The translations under genes and the position numbers were made by a program. The notes beneath the pieces are model-generated. The model had not been told where the DNA came from. It searched no databases and worked only from the letters and a program-made list of their open reading frames with translations. Of a stretch of DNA of 64,000 nucleotides, positions 18,110 to 26,957 are shown one piece after another. This DNA comes from Desulfobaculum xiamenense (GTDB taxonomy: Bacteria; Desulfobacterota; Desulfovibrionia; Desulfovibrionales; Desulfovibrionaceae), in contig NZ_JAATJA010000001.1 of assembly GCF_011927665.1 (NCBI RefSeq), forward strand, positions 601,019 through 665,018, given 5' to 3'. Within the stretch, counting starts at the first letter, position 1, and every line of letters starts with the position of its first letter.

Positions 18110-21100
18110 TCATTTGAGTTTCTGTCCGCAGGACGGGCAGAACGAGAAATCGTCGGCGACGATATGCTGTCTGCACGTAGGACAGGTCTTGGGGATGGGG
18201 CCAAGCTCCACCAGCAGTTCGCCTTCCTTCACGGGGACCATCTTGCGATCCTCCTGATAGTCGGCCGCCTTGAGAACGCGGGTGACGATGCCCGCCATGG
18301 GCGACAGCACCGACTTCTCCTGCTTCATGATGGAGATGTTGAACAGCTCCTCGCCCTTCTCGACGATGTCGCCGGGCTTCACGTACATGATCCACAGGTC
18401 GCCGTTGGACGGCGAACCGATGTGCATCGGATTCTTGCGATCCGCCATTTCAAGGCCCTCGATGCCGGAGCGCGCGACCTCGGCCACCTTCACCTCGCAA
18501 CTCAGGAATTCCGAATCCAGCGAGTAGCGCACAATGCTCATGCCGTGATCGTCCGGCTCGGAAATGTGCAGGATGGTCATGGAGTGCGGCTTGCGGTTCG
18601 AGTCCTCGAAGAACAGCTCGCGGCCGATCTCAAGCCCCTCGAACCACACGTCGAGCGGCAGCTTGTTGCAGTCGCCGAACTGTTCGGTGAATTCGATGGT
18701 CTTGAGCGCGTCGCCGGGGTGGTTCAGGTACATCACGAACTCTTCCTCGGTCGGCTCGCGGCGCAGGCGCTCGACAAGCGAGGCATGCTCCGCTTCGATG
18801 TTGACCTCGGGAAGCGTCTCAAGGGGCGAGATGTCCTTCCTGCGGGCAAGGGCGGAACGGTAGTCGGAGCCGAAGGCGCTCTCGTACACCCAGTCCGGCG
18901 GGAAGCCAAGCGGCAGCCTGCCGAACTCGCCAAGCAGCAGATTGCGGAAGGCATCGTTGGAATCGCGGTACAGGGCGAGACGCGCCTTCTTGACGTTCTC
19001 GGGCAGTTCGGCCTCGGGGGTGTTGACCACGAAGTCGAGGATGTCGAGCAGCTCCTGCACCTCGCGCTCGCCGCCGCGCTTGTACGCGCCGGTGACGCCA
19101 AGGAACGCCGTATTCCAGGTGATCTGCGAGCCGGGGGTCACATCGTGGTAACGCACGATCTGCCGGGTTCCGGCGAGGAACTTCAGCATGTAGGGCAGAA
19201 GCCGGATGTAGCCCTGCTTCATCGCGCCCTCCTGCGAGGACGAGGTGGCTCCGCCGGGCATGCCGTGATCGACGACATCGTAGTCGATGCCCTGGAAATA
19301 GGGCGAGGTGTAGCGGTCGTAGTACGGCATGATCTGCTTGAGCACGAAGTTGCAGGTGCGGATCATGTCTTTATTCAGATTGGTCTTCAGGCCAAGCTCA
19401 TCTTCGAGGTAGGCGGCCGTGGAGAGCACTTCGCCCTGTCCGTACCAGCGCACGGACGCGCCGATGGCGGTGTCCACGATGTGCGCGCCAGCCTTGGCCG
19501 CAGCGCCCACAGCAGGCACAAACAGGCCATCGGTGTAGTGGCGATGGTAGTGCAGCACCAAATCGGGATGCTTGCGACGGATGGCGGTCACCAACTCGGT
19601 CATAAACCGGGGCGGACACACGCCCGCCATGTCCTTGAGGCCGAGGATGATGAGGCGCTCCGCCTGCTTGGTGCTCACGCCCGCAACCTGCCGCACGAGG
19701 TTCAGAATCTCCTCTACCACGCCGAGGTAGTGCTCCACGGTGAAGCCCTTGGCCCACGACATGGAAATGGCGGGTTCGAAGACATTGGCCTCGGAAGCGA
19801 GGGCAACCTCGGCGAAAGGCCGCATATTTTCGACATGGTTCAGGAAGTCGAAGCAGCGGATGACGTCGTAGTGCTCGTTGATCATCTCGCCGGTCCGGCG
19901 CATGAGATTGCGCGGCTGGGGCTTGTAGCCCAGCACGTTGGTGGAGCGGATGAGAATCTGCTTGAGCGTCTTGGGCGCGAACTGGTTCCAGCGCGCGGCC
20001 TCGGTGAACGGATAGGTCATGTTGGCGAGCATGGCCACGTGGAAATGCGCGCCGCCACCGTTCTCAAGGGAGAAGAAGCCGCAGTTGTCGAGGTAGGGAC
20101 CGATCAGCTCGTCCTCGGCCAGCCGGAAGCGGTTACCGCTGTTGGACTGGGTGATATCGCGAGCGGTGGTATCCATGAAATGGACGTGGTCCGTGTCGCG
20201 CAGGTAGTCCAGCAGCGCCTTCCTGTCACCGCGAGGATACGGGTAGTCGTACGTCTGCGGGTTGACGGGCGGCAGCACCGGCTCGAAGCGCGGCATGCGC
20301 TTGTCGCTGCGGCCACGGTATTCGCCGAGCTGGACATGGGGGTTGAAGCCCTTGGCCGAAATCTCGGCAATCAGGCGCGACAGACGATGCGCCTCCGGCT
20401 CCTCGTAGCGGTACTGCATGAGCTCCGGCGTATTGAGGACGAAGTTCGTGTCGTAGTCGCCATCGCGGAACTTGCGGTTGCGGATGATCTGGCGATGGAA
20501 GGGAATGGTGGTCTTGACGCCGCTGATGAAATACTCGCGCAGAGCGCGCTCCATCACCCGCAGGGTCTTCTTCCACGTCTTGCCGTAGGCCACGAGCAAG
20601 CTCGCGGCGGAATCGTACTGCGAGGGGAACTCGTAGCCGGCGGACACGCAGGAGTCGATACGCACGCCGGGACCGCCGGGCGACACGTAGCGCGTGAGGC
20701 GTCCGGAGTTCGGCGCGAAGCCGTTCTGCGGGTCCTCACAGTTCACGCGCACCTGCATGGCGTGGTTGAGCGGCTTGGTGTCCTCCTCGTTGAAGCGCAG
20801 CTTCGCACCGAAGGCGATGGCGATCTGTTCCTCGACGAGGTCCACGCCATACCGGCATTCGGTGATGCCGTGCTCCACCTGAAGGCGAGTATTGACCTCA
20901 ATGAGGTACGGAGTGCCCGTCTTATCCACCAGGAATTCGACGGTGGCCAGCGAATGGTAGCCAACGGCCCGGACCAACTGCCGCGCGTACTCCTTGAGCT
21001 GTTCGCGCAGTTCCTCGGTCATCATGGGCCACGGCGAGGGGGTGATCTCAACCAGCTTCTGGTGATTGCGCTGGACGGTGCAGTCGCGCTCGTCAAAGGC

Positions 21101-21814
21101 AAACACGTTGCCGTGACGGTCGGCGATGACCTGAATCTCGATGTGGCGCACGCTGGTCAGCAGGCGCTCCACGTACAGGCGCGGGTTGCCGAAGGAGGCC
21201 TGCGCCATGGTCGATGCCTTGGAAAAGGCATCTTCCAGCTGCGACTGCCTATAGACTTCGTAGATGCCGCGACCGCCGCCGCCGCCCTCGGCCTTGAGCA
21301 TGATCGGGTAGCCAAGCTCCTCGGCGACCTTGCGGGCCTCGGGGATGCTCACCGCTCCGTCGGAACCAGGCACGACGGGCACGCCAAGCTTGCGAGCCAG
21401 CGCGCGCACCTGCACCTTGTTGCCAAGAATGCGCATGGGTTCCGAGGCGGGGCCGATGAACTCGATGCCCGCCTTGCGGCATTTCTCAGGGAACGTATCA
21501 TCCTCGGCGGCAAAGCCCCATCCAGGATGGATGGCGATGATGCCCTTGGCCTTGGCCCTGCGGATGACAAGATCGATATCGAGATAGGCGCGGGGATTAT
21601 CACCCAGCAGCAGGAGCTCCTGCACGCCGGACGAGGCCGGGGAGGTCTTGTCCTGCTCGGTGGCGGTCATCACGGGAATGGCGCCACACATTTCGCGGAT
21701 GGAGCGGGCAATCCGTCGGGCCGGGATACCCCGGTTCGCCACGAGGATGCGCTTGCCCCTGACCTGTTCCAGGACCTCACTGAAGGAGGTCACACGCGTG
21801 TTCTTCCCTGACAA
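18110..21814 (-). CDS. pyc: Pyruvate carboxylase with C-terminal zinc ribbon
   Basis: 1234-aa single-chain biotin enzyme making oxaloacetate from pyruvate and bicarbonate. Order: biotin carboxylase domain (about 20-480; GGGGGRGI ATP loop, NTRLQVEHG), carboxyltransferase barrel (about 540-1050), and biotin carrier (about 1095-1180) with the acceptor Lys1164 in IMKQEKS rather than the usual AMKME. A C-terminal extension has two CxxC pairs (Cys1211/1214 and 1226/1229), i.e. a small zinc ribbon not part of classical PycA. TTG start at 21814 with AGGGAG upstream. Its ligase birA is the next gene upstream and the PEP-synthase-like gene is downstream. Confidence 0.95.
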   Translation of the reverse strand: MSGKNTRVTSFSEVLEQVRGKRILVANRGIPARRIARSIREMCGAIPVMTATEQDKTSPASSGVQELLLLGDNPRAYLDIDLVIRRAKAKGIIAIHPGWGFAAEDDTFPEKCRKAGIEFIGPASEPMRILGNKVQVRALARKLGVPVVPGSDGAVSIPEARKVAEELGYPIMLKAEGGGGGRGIYEVYRQSQLEDAFSKASTMAQASFGNPRLYVERLLTSVRHIEIQVIADRHGNVFAFDERDCTVQRNHQKLVEITPSPWPMMTEELREQLKEYARQLVRAVGYHSLATVEFLVDKTGTPYLIEVNTRLQVEHGITECRYGVDLVEEQIAIAFGAKLRFNEEDTKPLNHAMQVRVNCEDPQNGFAPNSGRLTRYVSPGGPGVRIDSCVSAGYEFPSQYDSAASLLVAYGKTWKKTLRVMERALREYFISGVKTTIPFHRQIIRNRKFRDGDYDTNFVLNTPELMQYRYEEPEAHRLSRLIAEISAKGFNPHVQLGEYRGRSDKRMPRFEPVLPPVNPQTYDYPYPRGDRKALLDYLRDTDHVHFMDTTARDITQSNSGNRFRLAEDELIGPYLDNCGFFSLENGGGAHFHVAMLANMTYPFTEAARWNQFAPKTLKQILIRSTNVLGYKPQPRNLMRRTGEMINEHYDVIRCFDFLNHVENMRPFAEVALASEANVFEPAISMSWAKGFTVEHYLGVVEEILNLVRQVAGVSTKQAERLIILGLKDMAGVCPPRFMTELVTAIRRKHPDLVLHYHRHYTDGLFVPAVGAAAKAGAHIVDTAIGASVRWYGQGEVLSTAAYLEDELGLKTNLNKDMIRTCNFVLKQIMPYYDRYTSPYFQGIDYDVVDHGMPGGATSSSQEGAMKQGYIRLLPYMLKFLAGTRQIVRYHDVTPGSQITWNTAFLGVTGAYKRGGEREVQELLDILDFVVNTPEAELPENVKKARLALYRDSNDAFRNLLLGEFGRLPLGFPPDWVYESAFGSDYRSALARRKDISPLETLPEVNIEAEHASLVERLRREPTEEEFVMYLNHPGDALKTIEFTEQFGDCNKLPLDVWFEGLEIGRELFFEDSNRKPHSMTILHISEPDDHGMSIVRYSLDSEFLSCEVKVAEVARSGIEGLEMADRKNPMHIGSPSNGDLWIMYVKPGDIVEKGEELFNISIMKQEKSVLSPMAGIVTRVLKAADYQEDRKMVPVKEGELLVELGPIPKTCPTCRQHIVADDFSFCPSCGQKLK

Positions 21815-21879
21815 GGCAATTTCTCCCTATGCGTACGTTTGATTTCCGCAGAGCGCGGAGCCTTTGGGGGATTAGGCTT

Positions 21880-22767
21880 TCAAGCCGGTGAAATGCTTCC
21901 GGAATACAGGGTGTCCCTGTGGTCCCCATAATCGAGGACAAGCCCGCCATCGGGCGCAAGACCAACCACTCTGGCCGTGCATTCCCTTCCGGTTCCGTGA
22001 ATCCGGACCACACGGCCAAACCATGCCATGCGACGAGTGATGGTTTGGATGAATTCCCGAGGCGTGCTCCCACAAAGCGCTGTGTTGTACCAATCTTTTC
22101 CCCGCTCCACAAGTGCGGACCATAGGCGGATCGGGGTCGGAGGTTCCGCAAAATCGGCAAGACTCGCCGCCCCGGGGGACCATGCTTCGCGGATGGCGTC
22201 GTCGCCAGGGGAACGGACGATGTTCAGCCCGAGCCCGGCGATGAGTATGCCGCCGCGCTCCTCAACGAGAATACCCCCGACCTTGCGCCCATCCACGAGA
22301 AGATCGTTAGGCCACTTGATCTGCGCACCGATGCCGAATTCGTCGAGCGTTTCGGCGCAGATGACGCCGAGCACCAGCGGAAGGAGCACGTCCCACTCCG
22401 GGGCGAAGCGTGGAAGCACCCACGCGGCGTAGAGGTTGCCTTGCGGGGATGACCATTCGTGGCGAAGCTGCCCGCGCCCGGCGGTCTGGCTCGTGGCGAG
22501 CACCGCGTCCCACGGGCCGATGCTCCCCTGCCCGGCAAGATCACGCGCCACGTCGAGGCTGGAGGAACAACGCCCGCACACGGCAACAGTGGCCGGGCCG
22601 CGCCATCCGCAGGAGCGCCAATCTCCATCGCGAAGCTCCCATGGTCCGTACGCGGCCACATCGGCGCTCCAGCCCGGATGCATGTCCGCCAGCGAATCTG
22701 GGGTCAACGCCTCGCTGATTCCGGCAGTTTCCCTACCTATAAGAAGAAGTTCATGGCTGTCGTTCAT
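21880..22767 (-). CDS. birA: Biotin-[acetyl-CoA-carboxylase] ligase
   Basis: 295-aa biotin protein ligase attaching biotin to carboxylase carrier domains, most obviously that of the adjacent pyc. It shows the biotinyl-AMP loop GRGQLRHEW (variant of GRGRxxRxW), IKWPNDLLV, KVGGILVE and GLGLNIV. There is no N-terminal helix-turn-helix. Instead the first roughly 60 residues are a family-atypical stretch, so it should be a ligase without repressor function. ATG at 22767. 65 bp upstream of pyc. Confidence 0.92.
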   Translation of the reverse strand: MNDSHELLLIGRETAGISEALTPDSLADMHPGWSADVAAYGPWELRDGDWRSCGWRGPATVAVCGRCSSSLDVARDLAGQGSIGPWDAVLATSQTAGRGQLRHEWSSPQGNLYAAWVLPRFAPEWDVLLPLVLGVICAETLDEFGIGAQIKWPNDLLVDGRKVGGILVEERGGILIAGLGLNIVRSPGDDAIREAWSPGAASLADFAEPPTPIRLWSALVERGKDWYNTALCGSTPREFIQTITRRMAWFGRVVRIHGTGRECTARVVGLAPDGGLVLDYGDHRDTLYSGSISPA

Positions 22768-22846
22768 GCGCCATGACCTACCGCCGATGCAGACGGCTGG
22801 TCAATCCCGACTGGCATCGTTTCGCATTAGGTGATAGCTGTTATGC

Positions 22847-24070
22847 ATGAAGATATGCCTCGTTGGCGGAGCAGTGCGAGACATGCTGATGGGACGCGCC
22901 ATTTCCGACCGCGACTATCTCGTGCTTGATGCCTCGCCCCGCGAATTTCAGGAACGCTTTCCCACGGCGCGCGAAGTGGGCCACGCCTTCCCCGTCTTCA
23001 TCCACGACGGCAGGGAATACGCCTTTCCTCGCGGCAACGGCCGTGCCTGCTGCGACTTCGGCTCCAGCGCGGCCTCCGGGGCCGAACTCATGGCCGATCT
23101 CGAATCGCGCGATCTGACGATAAACGCGATCGCCCTGCCCCTGCCCGACTATCCGCGCATTCCGAGCGCCAGTTCCGCCGCGCGCATGGTCATCGGCCAC
23201 CCCCGCGCGCTTTCGGACCTGCACAACCGCATCCTGCGCCCGGCATCGGCAACAGCCATGGCCGACGACCCCTTGCGCGTGTTCCGGGCGGCACGCTTCG
23301 CCGCGCAGCTTCCCGAATTCACCATCCACCCAGAGCTCGCCAAGGCCATGTTCGACACGGCGGAAAACGGTCTGTTGGAGGCTCTCGCCGCCGAACGCGT
23401 GGGCAACGAGCTACGCAAGGCGCTCCGCGCCGCAAGACCGGGACGCTTCCTGCGCATTCTGGCCGCCACCGGCTGCCTTGGCTCATGGTTTGAGGAATTC
23501 GCAGGTGCAGAGGCCATCCCCGCCGGGCCGCCCCAGTGGCACAGCGAAGATGTTCTGGAACACAGCGCAAAGTGCGCGGACGCCATCGCCGAGGACGACT
23601 CCTTCCCCCCGCCGCCAGCCGATCGTGAAATCGCCTGCTGGATGGCCATGGTCCACGACATCGGCAAGGTCGCCACGCCTGTCGAGATGCTCCCCGCCCA
23701 CCACGGGCACGAACTTCGCGGTGAGGACATGGCCCGCGCCCTCGGCCAGCGCCTTGCCCTGCCCACACGCCTCATCCGGGCTGGAGCCGTTGCCGCCCGG
23801 CACCACATGACGGCGGCGCGCTATGTCGAGCTTCGCCCCGGCACTCGGGTGGATCTGCTCCACGTCCTGCATACGGAACGCGTTCGTGAGGAACTTTTCG
23901 CCGTCGTCCGGGCGGATGGAGGTGACGACCTCGCCCCCCTCGCCCGTGAGGATCTCGCCGTCATGCTTGCCGTGCGACTGCCGGAATCCGAACGCGATCT
24001 CGGCCCGGAATCCGGCGAAAAGTTGCGCCTTTTGCGGGCGCAGGCGCTTGCAGCCCGGCGCGAGGCGTAG
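22847..24070 (+). CDS. cca: CCA tRNA nucleotidyltransferase / poly(A) polymerase with HD domain
   Basis: 407-aa class II nucleotidyltransferase. The N-terminal head has LVGGAVRDMLMG and the metal-binding DRDYLV, then LESRDLTINAIAL and the DPLRVFRAARFAAQL brick. The C-terminal part carries an HD phosphohydrolase domain (MVHDIGKV, then HHGHE). This layout matches the HD-type CCA-adding enzyme of enterobacteria, which adds CCA to tRNA 3' ends. A poly(A) polymerase role cannot be excluded. The tRNA in this window already encodes CCA. ATG at 22847; another in-phase choice is not apparent. Confidence 0.88.
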   Translation: MKICLVGGAVRDMLMGRAISDRDYLVLDASPREFQERFPTAREVGHAFPVFIHDGREYAFPRGNGRACCDFGSSAASGAELMADLESRDLTINAIALPLPDYPRIPSASSAARMVIGHPRALSDLHNRILRPASATAMADDPLRVFRAARFAAQLPEFTIHPELAKAMFDTAENGLLEALAAERVGNELRKALRAARPGRFLRILAATGCLGSWFEEFAGAEAIPAGPPQWHSEDVLEHSAKCADAIAEDDSFPPPPADREIACWMAMVHDIGKVATPVEMLPAHHGHELRGEDMARALGQRLALPTRLIRAGAVAARHHMTAARYVELRPGTRVDLLHVLHTERVREELFAVVRADGGDDLAPLAREDLAVMLAVRLPESERDLGPESGEKLRLLRAQALAARREA

Positions 24071-24076
24071 GCAAAT

Positions 24077-24895
24077 CTACATGCCCACCAATTCGCGAAG
24101 AAACGAATCCACGGCGCGCGTGTAGGTGGCTCCGGAACGAAGGTGCGCGTCGTCGTGACGGCCGGAAAGCTCCACGAAACGCCGCGGCTCCCCGGCGGCC
24201 CCGTAGAGCCTGTGCCCTTGCTCGAAGGGAATGACCTCGTCTTGCGGACTATGCATCACAAGCACGGGACACTCTACCCTTCGCAGACGTTTTTCGGTAT
24301 CGTAGTGGATGCGGGCCAGCATGCACACGGGCAACCAGCGATAGACGAGCACCCCCATGTCGGGGACCGACGTGAAGGTCGATTCCAGCACGAGAGCGGC
24401 GGGACATTCGTTTTCGGCCAGCCACGCGGCCACGCCCCCGCCGAGGGAGCGCCCCCACGCGACGATGCGTTGCGGCGGAATCTCGCGGGCGATGGTCAGA
24501 TGTTGCCACGCGGCCCGTGCGTCGCGATAGGTTCCTTCCTCGGTGACGTACCCGCCGCTTTGGCCGTAGCCTCGGTAATCGAAGATGAGTACCGACAGGC
24601 CAAGGGAATTTAGGATGCGTAGCGTATCAAGGCGGTGCGACATGTTCCCGGCGTTACCGTGGCAGAACAGCACCACGCCCCGCGCCCGAGGATGCGGAAC
24701 GAACCATGCGGACAGCCGCACGCCGTCGGACGCAGTAAGCGCCACGTCCTCGAAGGGAAGGCCGACATCCGCCGGAGTGCCGGACATGACGGCATCCGGG
24801 AAATAGACCATCCGCTCCTGCGTGACGTATACCCACGCCATGTAGGCGAGCATGGCAATCAGTAGGGAAAGTGCGAGCTGCATGACCGTTTTCAT
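24077..24895 (-). CDS. Alpha/beta hydrolase, BEM46/ABHD13-like, membrane anchored
   Basis: 272-aa serine hydrolase with one N-terminal membrane segment (about residues 3-22). Visible features are the oxyanion strand FCHGNAGN, FDYRGYGQS, the nucleophile elbow GRSLGG, an acid in SPQDEVIPF and a catalytic His in GRHDD. Substrate unknown. Some relatives act as thioesterases or lipases. The frame starts with TTG at 24901, but the ATG at 24895 is the more likely start. Convergent with cca, with 6 bp between stops. Confidence 0.85.
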   Translation of the reverse strand: MKTVMQLALSLLIAMLAYMAWVYVTQERMVYFPDAVMSGTPADVGLPFEDVALTASDGVRLSAWFVPHPRARGVVLFCHGNAGNMSHRLDTLRILNSLGLSVLIFDYRGYGQSGGYVTEEGTYRDARAAWQHLTIAREIPPQRIVAWGRSLGGGVAAWLAENECPAALVLESTFTSVPDMGVLVYRWLPVCMLARIHYDTEKRLRRVECPVLVMHSPQDEVIPFEQGHRLYGAAGEPRRFVELSGRHDDAHLRSGATYTRAVDSFLRELVGM

Positions 24896-24958
24896 TGGCA
24901 AGTGCTACCGGCACTCTGTCGCCGCGGCATGCGGCAACGGCACTTCACCTCAAAATCT

Positions 24959-24988
24959 TTGACAGATTTTGACCGTTCTGGCTATACA
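24959..24988 (+). promoter_or_regulatory. Sigma-70 promoter of the DHH phosphoesterase gene
   Basis: TTGACA (24959-24964), 18-bp spacer, TATACA (24983-24988). The ATG is at 25075. A small palindrome TACATtgATGTA overlaps the -10. Confidence 0.55.
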
Positions 24989-25074
24989 TTGATGTATTGC
25001 ACGCATACATCTTTGCATCATCAGGGAAGCATGACGCCGCAAACGGCACTGCCCACAGCAAGGAGGATTTTTTC

Positions 25075-25992
25075 ATGCGACTGCTTACCAGATCCGACTT
25101 CGACGGACTGATCTGCGCCGTCCTGCTCAACGAGCTGGGTCTCATCGACGAATGGAAATTCGCCCACCCGAAGGACCTTCAGGACGGCACCATCGAAGTC
25201 ACCTCGAATGATATCCTTGCCAACGTGCCCTACGTGAAGGGCTGCGGCATGTGGTTCGACCATCACTCCAGCGAGGGCAGCCGCCTCGGTACGGACTTCC
25301 AGTTCGAAGGCATGTACAAGATGGCTCCCAGCGCAGCCCGCGTCATTTGGGACTACTACGGCGGGCACGAGAAATTCCCCGAGAGCTTCGACGACATGCT
25401 CGTGGCCGTGGACAAGGTCGACAGCGCCAATCTGACGCAGGACGAAATCCTCAAACCCAGCGGGTGGATTCTCCTCGGCTTCATCATGGACCCCCGCACA
25501 GGACTCGGCCGCTTCCGCGACTACCGCATCAGCAACTACAGGCTGATGGAGGATCTCATCGAGTACTGCCGCGCCATGCCAGTGGACAAAATTCTCGCCC
25601 TGCCCGACGTGAAGGAACGCGTGGACCGCTATCTGGAGCAGGAAAAGCTCTTCCGCCAGATGCTTGAGGACAACACCTCGCTGCACGGCAAATGCGCAGT
25701 CATCGACCTGCGCAATCAGGACCTCATCTACGCGGGCAACCGGTTCATGATCTATGCCCTGTACCCGCAGGTGAACATCAGCATCCACGTACTGTGGGGC
25801 CTGAACCGCCAGAACGTCGTCTTCACCGTGGGCAAGAGCATCATCGACCGCTCATCCAAAACCGACGTCGGCAAGCTCATGCTGCGCTACGGCGGTGGCG
25901 GTCACGCTGCCGTGGGCACCTGTCAGGTTCCCGTCGAGCAGGCCGAAGACCGCCTGAAGGACATCATCGCCGAAATCAACGCCGACGGCTGA
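25075..25992 (+). CDS. DHH-family phosphoesterase, exopolyphosphatase-like
   Basis: 305-aa protein of the DHH/DHHA1 superfamily. Metal-binding motifs SDFDGL (residues 7-12) and WFDHHSSE (the DHH box), and a C-terminal DHHA1 element YGGGGHAAVGTC, are intact. Relatives include RecJ, nanoRNase/pAp phosphatase and PPX1-type enzymes. The exact substrate (polyphosphate, pAp, short RNA or a cyclic dinucleotide product) is not decided by the sequence. ATG at 25075 has AAGGAGG upstream; the frame opens at 24997 but runs through the promoter. Confidence 0.85.
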   Translation: MRLLTRSDFDGLICAVLLNELGLIDEWKFAHPKDLQDGTIEVTSNDILANVPYVKGCGMWFDHHSSEGSRLGTDFQFEGMYKMAPSAARVIWDYYGGHEKFPESFDDMLVAVDKVDSANLTQDEILKPSGWILLGFIMDPRTGLGRFRDYRISNYRLMEDLIEYCRAMPVDKILALPDVKERVDRYLEQEKLFRQMLEDNTSLHGKCAVIDLRNQDLIYAGNRFMIYALYPQVNISIHVLWGLNRQNVVFTVGKSIIDRSSKTDVGKLMLRYGGGGHAAVGTCQVPVEQAEDRLKDIIAEINADG

Positions 25993-26016
25993 CGGTCGGC
26001 TTCCACCCAAATCCCT

Positions 26017-26048
26017 CGCGGGCCGCATCCTGACGGATGCGGCCCGCG
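26017..26048 (+). terminator. Strong GC hairpin after the DHH gene
   Basis: Perfect 14-bp stem CGCGGGCCGCATCC / GGATGCGGCCCGCG with TGAC loop. No T-run follows, so termination strength is uncertain. The next gene starts 28 bp later. Confidence 0.6.
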
Positions 26049-26075
26049 TCATCTGCGCGACGGAACTCCCCACAC

Positions 26076-26957
26076 ATGAAAACGCTCGTCTTCCTTTTGC
26101 TTGCCGCCCTGTGCGCCGCCATCGTCCTTTTCGCCTGCGCGACCTATCTCATCTTCTGGTACGAAACGGCCAACGGAAGTGACCGCGAGGAACTGGACCG
26201 TCTCTCGAACGGACACGCCGTAGCGTGGACCCTTCGCGGATTCGCCACCGCCCTTGCCGGGCAGTGCGTCATCATCGCGACCTACGCGGCGGGCCTCGTT
26301 CCCAGACTCTGGCTGCCGCGCCCGTCCGATGACGCCAGCCCCCATCCGGTTTTCCTTGTGCATGGGCTTTACCACAACCCTTCGGCGTGGCTGCGCGTCT
26401 CCCGCGTGCTGGCCCGTGAGGGCCTTTCGCGGCAGTACACCTTCGGTTATCTCAGTTTTGGCAGGAATTTCGATGAGGTCGCCACGCGGGCGAAGGAACG
26501 GTTTCTGAAGATGATGGAACGCCATCCCGGCCAGCGGGCGGTCGTGGTGGGGCACAGCCTTGGTGGACTCGTCTTGCGCACATTCTTGGCGGACGAGGAT
26601 ACGGCGCGGCACATCGCCGTGGCGGTCACCCTCGGGACGCCGCACAACGGCAGCAGACTCGCGTCCATCGCACCGGGGCGGCTCGCCAAGGACATCACGC
26701 CCGACGGTGCCGCCATCCGCCGCCTGAACGAAGAAAGCCGCCCGGCGGACATTCCCTGCCTGAGCCTCTCCTCGCCCGTGGACAACATGGTGCTGCCGAA
26801 CGCCGCCCTGCGCATTGGCGTCCCCGGCTGGGAGCAGCAACGGACCGGTCCGGTCAGCCATGTCTTCATGCTTTACGACAGACGCGTCATCCGGCAGGCC
26901 CTCGCCTTTATCCGCGAAGCTCTCGCTCCCGTTGGGACAGGCGGCGATAAAGCCTGA
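26076..26957 (+). CDS. Alpha/beta hydrolase / lipase-like protein with N-terminal membrane helices
   Basis: 293-aa protein with an N-terminal hydrophobic helix (about residues 3-25) and possibly a second near 55-75, then an alpha/beta hydrolase domain. The oxyanion motif PVFLVHGLYHN, nucleophile elbow VGHSLGGLV and a catalytic His near the end (GPVSHVF) resemble PGAP1/lipase class enzymes acting on esters. ATG at 26076. An upstream in-frame ATG at 26037 lies inside the preceding hairpin. The last 50 bp overlap the convergent glycosyltransferase gene. Confidence 0.82.
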   Translation: MKTLVFLLLAALCAAIVLFACATYLIFWYETANGSDREELDRLSNGHAVAWTLRGFATALAGQCVIIATYAAGLVPRLWLPRPSDDASPHPVFLVHGLYHNPSAWLRVSRVLAREGLSRQYTFGYLSFGRNFDEVATRAKERFLKMMERHPGQRAVVVGHSLGGLVLRTFLADEDTARHIAVAVTLGTPHNGSRLASIAPGRLAKDITPDGAAIRRLNEESRPADIPCLSLSSPVDNMVLPNAALRIGVPGWEQQRTGPVSHVFMLYDRRVIRQALAFIREALAPVGTGGDKA

